Shown here piece by piece: positions 57,951-64,000 of a DNA stretch of 64,000 nucleotides; positions within the stretch are counted from its first letter, which is position 1; every line of letters begins with the position of its first letter. The stretch is from NCBI RefSeq assembly GCF_019396355.1, contig NZ_JAHKRK010000010.1, forward strand, positions 1-64,000, written 5' to 3'. This stretch comes from Pseudonocardia nigra (GTDB taxonomy: Bacteria; Actinomycetota; Actinomycetes; Mycobacteriales; Pseudonocardiaceae). The notes beneath the pieces were generated by a model. It was not told the origin of the DNA. It saw only the letters and a list, made by a program, of their open reading frames with translations, and did not search any database. The translations under genes were made by a program, and so were the position numbers.

Positions 57951-59219
57951 TCAGCGCACGAACGGGTAGGAGAAGGACTCGAGGTCGGCGTCGTCGCGCG
58001 GCGTGCCGCGCCACAGCCAGTCGTAGGACACGTCGGACTCGCCGTTGAACGCCCGCAGCTGCCGGTCTCGTTCCTGCTGCTCGGGGCCGTCGGGCAGGTG
58101 GTAGAAGCGCATGTTCTCCAGGGACGCGTCCTGGACCATGCCGGCATGGGTGGCGCGGCGGGCCACGTACCGGGTGAGGGCGCCCGCGATGCCGTCGCGG
58201 GTCACCGCGCCCAGCTCCTCGGCGAGGACGGCCGCGTCCTCCATCGCCTGCGACGCGCCCTGCGCCTGGTAGGGCAGCATCGCGTGGCAGGCGTCGCCGA
58301 GCAGTGCGACGTGGCCGTCCACCCACACCGGGTCGCGGTGCCGGCGGAACATCGCCCACTTCGACGCGTCGCCCTCGGCCTTGGACAGCATCGCCGCCAC
58401 CCGGTCGTCCCACCCGGGGAAGGCGTCGACCATCTCGTCGGCGGTGGCCGGGGCCGACCAGGTCCGCTCGATGTCGAGGGTGTTCGGGACGATCGCGACG
58501 ACGTTGAGGTACTCCCCGCCGCGGATCAGGTAGTGCACGAGGTGCCGGTCCGGCCCGTACCAGATCGTGGAGTGGAATCGGTCCATCAGGAAGCGGGTCG
58601 CGGGGTCGGCCGCGATCTTGTCGCCGGGGATGAGGGCCCGGTAGGCCATCTCCCCGGAGAAGGCGAGCGTGTCGGGCAGGCCCATGGCGTCGCGGACCGC
58701 GGAGCGGACGCCGTCGGCGCCGACCAGCACGTCGCCGTCGAAGCGCCTGCCGTCGGTGGTGATCGCGACCGGCCGGCCGGGGTCGGCCACGTCGATGTCC
58801 ACGACCTGCGCGCCGGTGTGCACCTCGACGACCGGGCCGGGGCCCTGCGGGTCGAGGCAGGCATCGAGCAGCACCTTGTGCAGGTCCGCCCGGCGGTAAT
58901 GCCAGTACGGCGCGTTGAACTCGCGCTTGACCCGGTCGCCCAGCGGAAGGGTGGCGATGATGCTGCCGTCCTGCCAGCGCCGGCGCACCTGGTCCTGCGG
59001 CTCGGTGTGGATGGCCTCGAGCTGCCTGCGCAGCCCCAGGCCCAGCAGGACGCGGCTGGCGTTGGGCGCGGTCTGGATCCCCGCGCCCACCTCGCCGAGC
59101 TGGGGAGCCTGCTCCAGGACGGTGGTGCGCAGTCCGCGCCTGCGCAGCGCGAGCGCGGTGGTGAGGCCACCGAGGCCGCCACCGGCGATGGTGACCGCGT
59201 AGGACTGGCTGGCCGGCAC
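57951..59219 (-). CDS. nicC: 6-hydroxynicotinate 3-monooxygenase (NicC)
   Basis: Single-component flavin monooxygenase, decarboxylating 6-hydroxynicotinate to 2,5-dihydroxypyridine with NADH and O2. 422 residues. FAD motifs: GGGLGGLTTALALRRRG at the N-terminus, VLVGADGVRSAVRDAMG in the middle, and ALLGDACHAMLPYQAQG (GD motif) near residue 310. GTG start preceded by GGAGG four bases away; the longer upstream frame crosses the operator and is rejected. First gene of the seven-gene minus-strand operon. Specificity inferred from the cluster; salicylate hydroxylase relatives look similar. Confidence 0.88.
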   Translation of the reverse strand: MPASQSYAVTIAGGGLGGLTTALALRRRGLRTTVLEQAPQLGEVGAGIQTAPNASRVLLGLGLRRQLEAIHTEPQDQVRRRWQDGSIIATLPLGDRVKREFNAPYWHYRRADLHKVLLDACLDPQGPGPVVEVHTGAQVVDIDVADPGRPVAITTDGRRFDGDVLVGADGVRSAVRDAMGLPDTLAFSGEMAYRALIPGDKIAADPATRFLMDRFHSTIWYGPDRHLVHYLIRGGEYLNVVAIVPNTLDIERTWSAPATADEMVDAFPGWDDRVAAMLSKAEGDASKWAMFRRHRDPVWVDGHVALLGDACHAMLPYQAQGASQAMEDAAVLAEELGAVTRDGIAGALTRYVARRATHAGMVQDASLENMRFYHLPDGPEQQERDRQLRAFNGESDVSYDWLWRGTPRDDADLESFSYPFVR

Positions 59220-59252
59220 TGTTCCTCCCGGACGTCGTCGATCTCGGATCCA

Positions 59253-59269
59253 CTGTCCAGAGTGGACAG
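59253..59269. promoter_or_regulatory. Palindrome upstream of the nicC operon (candidate NicR operator)
   Basis: CTGTCCA-GAG-TGGACAG is a perfect 7-3-7 palindrome 34 bp before the nicC start. It is the strongest dyad in the 259-bp gap between nicC and the MarR gene. Position and size suit a MarR-type site. Another weaker dyad around GGAAC / GTTCC lies near 59358-59376. Confidence 0.6.
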
Positions 59270-59478
59270 GTGGCGTGGCGGGGTGCGCCGCGAACCCTCC
59301 GCAGCTCCCGGATACCCGAGCGGCACCCGGCAGAGATGATCCGAACACTGACGATCCAGGAACGCAAGGGGTTCCGCAAGCTGTAACGCGTCAGAAACCG
59401 AACAGTCGGGAACGCCACCCCCGGGCGGCGCCCGAAGAACCCCTGATCAGCCGCCTGACTCGAGGCCGAACGGAGCCC

Positions 59479-59973
59479 TCAGTCCTCGACCAGGCTCTCC
59501 CAGTGCTCCGACAGCGCCGTGAGCCTGCGCAACAGCGCCGCCTGCTCCGCGCCGTCGTACCCCAGCATGAGCAGCCGGTCGAGGTCGCGGGCCCGGCGGT
59601 CGGTCTCGCGCAGGACCGCCTCACCCTCCGGCGTGAGGCGCAGCAGGCGCTTGCGGCCGTCCTCGACGGGCCGCTCCCGCGTGATGAGCCCGCGGTCCTC
59701 CAACCGTCGGACGATGCTCGCCATCGTGGAGCGGTCCAGCGCGACGGACGAGGCGAGCGACCCCTGCTCCGCCCCGGGATAGGCGTCGACGGCGGTGAGC
59801 ACCGCGAACTGCGGGCCGGTCAGCACCGGGTCGACCAGCCGCACCCAGGCCGCGGTGTAGGCCTGGTGCAGCCGGCGCGCGACGTAGCCAGGCGCGGCGA
59901 GGAGCGCAGGTGGCGCAGGCAGGCCCTTCGAGGGGTCGATTCCTGCACGTCCCGCCGGTCCCCCGCTCGTCAC
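59479..59973 (-). CDS. nicR: MarR-family regulator (NicR-like)
   Basis: 164 residues. Winged HTH: TGPQFAVLTAVDAYPG, then SLASSVALDRSTMASIVRRL as recognition helix and ERPVEDGRKRLLRLTPEGE as the wing. It sits between the two divergent nicotinate transcription units, as NicR does in Pseudomonas putida, where 6-hydroxynicotinate relieves repression. The effector is inferred. GTG start at 59973; 131 bp separate it from nicX. Confidence 0.88.
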   Translation of the reverse strand: MTSGGPAGRAGIDPSKGLPAPPALLAAPGYVARRLHQAYTAAWVRLVDPVLTGPQFAVLTAVDAYPGAEQGSLASSVALDRSTMASIVRRLEDRGLITRERPVEDGRKRLLRLTPEGEAVLRETDRRARDLDRLLMLGYDGAEQAALLRRLTALSEHWESLVED

Positions 59974-60049
59974 GGCACCCAGCTAAGCACGGGGTGCGCG
60001 GTGTCCGCCGGGCCGGGGCAGCGCCCCTCCCCCTTGACCTGAAGGGACC

Positions 60050-60063
60050 GACAAGGGATTGTC
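60050..60063. promoter_or_regulatory. Palindrome upstream of nicX
   Basis: GACAA-GGGA-TTGTC is a perfect 5-bp dyad between the MarR gene and nicX. TTGACC at 60034 could be a -35 element, but no well-spaced -10 box is seen. It shares only the GACA/TGTC theme with the palindrome at 59253, so a common regulator is only suggested. Confidence 0.45.
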
Positions 60064-60104
60064 AGCCTTCGGACTATATCCCCCGGACTCCTGGAGGGAC
60101 TCCC

Positions 60105-61151
60105 ATGGACCAGAACCTGTTCAACGAGATCTGTCTGCAGCAGCTCACGCTCAGCGGCGTGCACGACGGCGAGACCGTGGCCGTGCTGACCCGCGGCGAC
60201 GAGCGCGTGGAGTACGCGAACGCGTTCATGTGGGCGGCGCAGAAGCTGGGCGCGAGCACGTTCCACCTGCGGCTGCCCAACCCCACGTCGGCGTCGGGCG
60301 CGTGGGCCGTGGGCGACTCGGGCCTCGCGGACAACCCGCTGGCCGTCGAGGCGCTCAAGCGGGCCGACATACTCGTCGACTGCACGTTCCTGCTGTTCAG
60401 CAAGGAGCAGTTCGAGATCCAGGCCGCCGGCACCCGCATCCTCACCGCGGTCGAGCCCGCTCCCCTGCTGGCCCGGCTGATGCCGACCACCGAGCTGCGG
60501 GAGCGGGTCGAGGTCGGCGCCGAGCTGCTGGCCAAGGCGCAGACGATGCGGATCACGAGCCCGCACGGCACCGACGTGACCTACCGGCTCGGGGTCTACC
60601 CGACGATGAGCGAGTACGGCTACACCGACCAGCCCGGCCGGTGGGACCACTGGCCGGCGGCGTTCGTGTTCACCGGCGGCGCCGACGACGGCGTCGACGG
60701 CAAGATCGTGCTCGCGCCCGGCGACGTGCTGCTGCCGTTCAACACCTACGTCCAGACCCCGGTGGAGATCACCATCGAGGCCGGCTTCATCCGCGACATC
60801 CGCGGTGCCGCCGGGTCCTCGGGCCTGGACGCCGACCTGCTGTCGTCCTACATCCGCTCGTTCGACGACCCTCGGGGTTACGGGATGAGCCACGTCGGCT
60901 GGGGCCTGGACGAGCGCGCGCACTGGCACGGGCTCACCCAGTTCGGCGGCGGCATGGGCATGGAGCTGCGCAGCTTCTACGGCAACGTCATGTTCTCCAT
61001 CGGCCCGAACAACGAGCTCGGCGGCCCCAACGACACCGCTTGCCACTTCGACATCCCCATGCGCGGCTGCTCCCTGTACCTGGACGACGAGCTGATCGTC
61101 GATGCCGGCGAGCTGACCGTGCCGGAGATGCGCCCGGCGGGACGCCGGTGA
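60105..61151 (+). CDS. nicX: 2,5-dihydroxypyridine 5,6-dioxygenase (NicX)
   Basis: Fe(II) extradiol-type ring-cleaving enzyme of the aminopeptidase T-like fold; opens 2,5-dihydroxypyridine to N-formylmaleamate. 348 residues, the family length. Probable iron ligands are E170 in TMSEYGYTD and H314/D316 in ACHFDIPMRG, matching the Glu...His-x-Asp set of the Pseudomonas enzyme. ATG at 60105 with GGAGGG eight bases upstream; the longer frame through the promoter is rejected. First gene of the divergent unit nicX-nicE. Confidence 0.92.
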   Translation: MDQNLFNEICLQQLTLSGVHDGETVAVLTRGDERVEYANAFMWAAQKLGASTFHLRLPNPTSASGAWAVGDSGLADNPLAVEALKRADILVDCTFLLFSKEQFEIQAAGTRILTAVEPAPLLARLMPTTELRERVEVGAELLAKAQTMRITSPHGTDVTYRLGVYPTMSEYGYTDQPGRWDHWPAAFVFTGGADDGVDGKIVLAPGDVLLPFNTYVQTPVEITIEAGFIRDIRGAAGSSGLDADLLSSYIRSFDDPRGYGMSHVGWGLDERAHWHGLTQFGGGMGMELRSFYGNVMFSIGPNNELGGPNDTACHFDIPMRGCSLYLDDELIVDAGELTVPEMRPAGRR

Positions 61152-61903
61152 GCACCGTGCGCGACCACCACATCGGGATGATCGTCCCGAGCTCCAACCT
61201 CACGATGGAGACCGAGCTCCCCCGGATGCTCCGGGCGCGGGAGGAGATCGAGCCGGACGACCGGTTCGTGTTCCACTCCGCCCGGGCCCGGATGCAGCAC
61301 GTCACGCCGGAACAGCTGCGCGCGATGAACGCCCAGGCCGAGCGGGCCGCCGCCGAGCTCGCCGACGCCCGACCGGACGTCGTCGCCACCGCCTGCCTGG
61401 TGGCGATCATGGCCCAGGGCCCCGGCTACCACTGCACCGCGGAGGACGCGATCACCGCGGCGCTGCGCGCGGAGGGCGCCGACGCGCCGGTCGTGTCGAG
61501 CGCAGGCGCCCTGCTGTCGGGCATCGCGGCGCTCGGGGCGCGGAAGGTCGCGATCATCACCCCGTACCTGAAGCCGCTGACGCAGGCCGTCGCCGACTAC
61601 CTCGAGGACGCGGGTGTCGAGGTGGTCGACGCGCTGTCGCTTGAGGTGCCCGACAACCTCGCCGTCGCCCGCCTCGACCCGGCCGACCTGCGCGACCACT
61701 GGAAGAAGCTCAGCCTGGCGGGCGCCGACGCGCTCGTGCTGTCGGCGTGCGTGCAGATGCCGTCGCTGCCCTCGATCCAGCCGGTCGAGGACGAGGCCGG
61801 CATCCCGGTGCTGTCCGCGGCCACCGCGACGACGCACCGGATCCTCACCGAGCTGGGGCTGGAGCCGCGGGTGCCGGGGGCGGGGCGGCTGCTGGCGGGC
61901 TGA
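61148..61903 (+). CDS. nicE: Maleate cis-trans isomerase (NicE)
   Basis: Converts maleate to fumarate, the last step of the pathway. 251 residues of the Asp/Glu racemase superfamily. The two catalytic cysteines are C83 in VATACLVAIMAQG and C201 in LVLSACVQMPS, as in characterised maleate isomerases. Opening motif HIGMIVPSSNLTMETELP. GTG start overlaps the nicX stop (GTGA), so the two are translationally coupled. Confidence 0.93.
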   Translation: MSTVRDHHIGMIVPSSNLTMETELPRMLRAREEIEPDDRFVFHSARARMQHVTPEQLRAMNAQAERAAAELADARPDVVATACLVAIMAQGPGYHCTAEDAITAALRAEGADAPVVSSAGALLSGIAALGARKVAIITPYLKPLTQAVADYLEDAGVEVVDALSLEVPDNLAVARLDPADLRDHWKKLSLAGADALVLSACVQMPSLPSIQPVEDEAGIPVLSAATATTHRILTELGLEPRVPGAGRLLAG

Positions 61904-61916
61904 GCTCCGTCGCGGA

Positions 61917-61971
61917 TGTCAGGAAAGCCACGTTCCTGACGCTCAGTGGCAGCAACGTGGCTTTCCTGACA
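61917..61971. terminator. 18-bp hairpin of the dispersed family after nicE
   Basis: Arms 61917-61934 and 61954-61971 pair perfectly (core TCAGGAAAGCCACGTT) around a 19-base loop. It begins 14 bases after the nicE stop and is very similar to the hairpin at 16699. Probably ends the nicXE transcript. Confidence 0.85.
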
Positions 61972-62240
61972 GTCCTGCCGGAGCTGCGGGGGTAAGCGAG
62001 CCACCGGGTCTCGCATGCCGCAGCGCGCTGCTCGGTGGCACCATGTGGAGCCCAGGTCCGCGACACGATCACGCGCTGATGGTCGTCCGCAGAGATCGGC
62101 TCAGCGCCTTCAGCCCGTGATCGGCACCGCAACGGCCACCGCCCGAACTCCACTGCCGACCTACGCCGCGATCACGGGCAGAAGATCCCCTCGGAGTTCC
62201 CACGACGGCCATCCGCCCGGGGATCGCCGAGGCGAGCGGC
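61972..62240. other. Intergenic, no gene seen
   Basis: Together with the preceding hairpin this makes a 337-bp gap between convergent genes. I find no reading frame with a ribosome-binding site or recognisable product and no tRNA-like structure. Confidence 0.6.
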
Positions 62241-62717
62241 TCACGTCCGGCCCTTGTCCTCCTGCGCACTCTGCAGCGTCGACGAGTGCGGCAGCCAGGT
62301 GGCGAGCTCGACCGGCCACCCGTCCGCCTCCAGCGTCGCGACGACGGCCGGATCGTCGTCGAGCACCGACACGACCTCCCGCACCGTCGCCAGCCGCCGC
62401 AGCACGGCCCGCTTGAGGTAGCGCGCGGGCCGGTAGTCGTCGTCGTCCCGCATCACCAGCGGGCCGGTCGGCAGGTCGTGCCGGGCGAGCCAGCGCTCGG
62501 TGAGTCGCCGGTTCCGCTCCGGGCGGCCGGTCAGGTAGATCACGTCGTGGTCGACCAGCGCCTTGCGCAGCCGCTCGGCGCCCTCGGTCAGGAGCGGGTC
62601 GCGGTCGGCGGCCTGGAAGAACCGCTCCCAGCGCTGCGGGCGGGCGTCCAGGTGGTGCAGACGGTGGGTGACGTCGGCCAGCACGCCGTCGATGTCGAAG
62701 ACGGCGAGTGTCTTCAC
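62241..62717 (-). CDS. HAD-family phosphatase, polynucleotide-kinase 3'-phosphatase-like domain
   Basis: 158 residues. Motif I is FDIDGVLADVTHRLHHL near residue 7, motif II YLTGRPERNRRLTERWL, motif III lysine in RPARYLKRAVLRRL and motif IV SVLDDDPAVV. This order and the THRLHHL segment resemble the phosphatase half of T4 polynucleotide kinase and small acid-phosphatase-like HAD proteins. No kinase domain is attached. GTG at 62717 has GGAG eight bases upstream; a longer frame to 62861 is possible but has Pro/Ala-rich sequence. Substrate unknown. Confidence 0.8.
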   Translation of the reverse strand: MKTLAVFDIDGVLADVTHRLHHLDARPQRWERFFQAADRDPLLTEGAERLRKALVDHDVIYLTGRPERNRRLTERWLARHDLPTGPLVMRDDDDYRPARYLKRAVLRRLATVREVVSVLDDDPAVVATLEADGWPVELATWLPHSSTLQSAQEDKGRT

Positions 62718-62806
62718 CGACGAATCTCCGCCGCGCTCCGCTTCGGCGTCGATCCGTGGGACAGGCATTGGCGGGCGAGCATCGGGGGCAGGGGCGGGTA
62801 CTGCGG

Positions 62807-64000
62807 TCACTGCAGAGTGATCGGGTTGACAAGGTCCGCGATGAACAACAGTCCGCTCCACGCGATGAACACCAGCGCGACGACGTAGGCCACCGGCATC
62901 AGCTTGGCGACGTCGACCGGTCCGGGATCGGGCTTCCCCCGGAGCCGAGCGATCCTGCGCTTGATCGACTCCCAGATGGCGGGGAAGATCTGTCCGCCGT
63001 CCAGCGGCGGGATCGGTAGCAGGTTGAACAGGAACAACGAGATGTTCACGGCGGCCAGCAGCTGAAGGAAGATGGACAACTCCGCTGCCGCCGGCCGCTC
63101 CAGCGCAAGGATCTCGCCGCCGAGGCGGGAGGCGCCGACGATGCCGACGGGGCCTTCCCTGTCGCGGTCCTCCCCCAGGAACACCGAACCGAAGATCCCG
63201 GGCATGCGCTGCGGCAGCTCGATGAGTGCCTGCCCGGTCCGGGTGACGACACCCATCATCTCCTCGACGACGGTCCCGAGGTTCTGTCGCTCGTAGACCA
63301 CCACCGGCGACAGGCCGAGGAAGCTGCCCTGGACGTACTCGCCCTCGTCCTGGAGGCTCGCCAGCTCCGTGGTGATCAACGTGGGCCGCAGGTCGATGAG
63401 CTGGCTGTCCCGTTCGACGGTCACGGTGACGGTGCCGGACGCTTCGCGGATCGCGCGTTGCAGTTGAGGCCAGTCATCCTGGTCGTAGCGCTGCCCCTCG
63501 AAGGCGACGATCCGGTCTCCTGCTCGGAAGCCTGCCGCCGCCGCCGGTGTCGGAGGCGCCCCCGGCGGGCACTCGGTCGTCGGCTCGGATGCGCGCACGA
63601 CACACGCGCTCACCGAGCTGACGGTCGTCGATGTCCCGGTGGGCAGACCGATCGCCATGAGCACGATCGCGAACAGCACGACCGCGAGGATCAGGTTCAT
63701 GAACGGGCCCGCGAACATCACGATGATCCGCTTCCACGGCGCTCGCAGGTAGAACTGCCGGTGCGCGTCCTCGGGCAACACGTCCATCGCCGACTGCCTG
63801 CGGGCGTCGTCGATCAGCCCCTGGAACGGGCCGGTGCGCCGGCTGCGCCCGAGCGTCTCGCCCTTGGCCGGCGGGATCATCCCGATCATCCGGACGTACC
63901 CGCCGAGCGGAATGGCCTTGAGCCCGTACTCGGTCTCGCCGACCTTCCGCGACCAGACCGTCTTCCCGAACCCGACCATGAACTCGGGAACCTTGATCCC
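62807..64000 (-). CDS. rip1: Site-2 intramembrane metalloprotease Rip1/RseP (5' end beyond the window)
   Basis: About 397 residues are visible, from GIKVPEFMVGFGKTVWSRK at the window edge; the HExxH segment lies before it, outside the window. Seen: YGLKAIPLGGYVRMIGMIPP, membrane helix RIIVMFAGPFMNLILAVVLF, a PDZ domain around AGFRAGDRIVAFEGQ, and the zinc-ligand motif LFNLLPIPPLDGGQIF. It cleaves anti-sigma factors and other membrane proteins. In M. tuberculosis it is next to ispG; here the nicotinate cluster and the HAD gene separate them. Confidence 0.96.
   Translation of the reverse strand, partial: GIKVPEFMVGFGKTVWSRKVGETEYGLKAIPLGGYVRMIGMIPPAKGETLGRSRRTGPFQGLIDDARRQSAMDVLPEDAHRQFYLRAPWKRIIVMFAGPFMNLILAVVLFAIVLMAIGLPTGTSTTVSSVSACVVRASEPTTECPPGAPPTPAAAAGFRAGDRIVAFEGQRYDQDDWPQLQRAIREASGTVTVTVERDSQLIDLRPTLITTELASLQDEGEYVQGSFLGLSPVVVYERQNLGTVVEEMMGVVTRTGQALIELPQRMPGIFGSVFLGEDRDREGPVGIVGASRLGGEILALERPAAAELSIFLQLLAAVNISLFLFNLLPIPPLDGGQIFPAIWESIKRRIARLRGKPDPGPVDVAKLMPVAYVVALVFIAWSGLLFIADLVNPITLQ

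Overview
The window is about 70 % or more GC, uses many GTG starts, and is packed with genes of actinobacterial type. Gene content and order point to a member of the Pseudonocardiaceae (Pseudonocardia-like). This rests on family recognition and on gene order that matches my memory of Mycobacterium tuberculosis; no search was run.

Region 1 (1-25.0 kb) is a conserved actinobacterial backbone. It runs ligA (cut by the window edge), a DUF1841 protein, a MetE-like protein, mnmA, a cysteine desulfurase, a PlsC acyltransferase, a GNAT, etfA and etfB. These are followed by a methyltransferase, a GH57 branching enzyme, a GT4 glucosyltransferase and a hexapeptide acyltransferase. A nucleoside hydrolase, a MacRS-like two-component system with an extra degenerate regulator, a second methyltransferase, an enoyl-CoA hydratase and an ABC ATPase complete it. 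The order parallels M. tuberculosis Rv3014c to Rv3041c. The central four genes (Rv3030, Rv3031, Rv3032 and Rv3034c counterparts) form the kind of locus that makes polymethylated polysaccharides such as methylglucose lipopolysaccharide. The GNAT and PlsC genes each carry an apparent frameshift.

Region 2 (25.0-40.6 kb) is an alpha-glucan island: glgX, an FmdB zinc-ribbon protein, glgP, glgE, treS, mak and glgB. Together treS, mak, glgE and glgB give the trehalose to maltose to maltose-1-phosphate to alpha-glucan (GlgE) pathway, while glgP and glgX degrade glucan. The glgE-treS junction is occupied by two toxin-antitoxin modules placed end to end: MntA-HepT on the plus strand and VapBC on the minus strand. 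A secreted HExxH protein sits between mak and glgB. GlgB has a long disordered acidic tail whose end overlaps a GT87 gene on the other strand.

Region 3 (40.5-51.1 kb) is mixed: a GT87 membrane glycosyltransferase, a lipoprotein metallopeptidase, an RfbC-like epimerase coupled to a SAF-domain oxidoreductase, a TetR regulator divergent from a DrrAB-type ABC exporter, a DoxX remnant, a DUF574 methyltransferase, and then a DUF4081-GNAT gene and ispG.

Region 4 (51.2-61.9 kb) encodes a complete aerobic nicotinate degradation pathway. It has a three-subunit molybdenum hydroxylase, 6-hydroxynicotinate 3-monooxygenase, 2,5-dihydroxypyridine dioxygenase, N-formylmaleamate deformylase, maleamate amidohydrolase and maleate isomerase, with an MFS transporter and a MarR regulator. 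The block lies between ispG and the rip1/rseP gene that closes the window; these two are neighbours in M. tuberculosis (Rv2868c, Rv2869c), so the cluster looks inserted.

A family of intergenic inverted repeats, with cores resembling AAAGCCAC or GAACGGCACTTTCGC, recurs at transcription-unit ends throughout the window. I saw no tRNA, rRNA, CRISPR array, prophage or insertion sequence.
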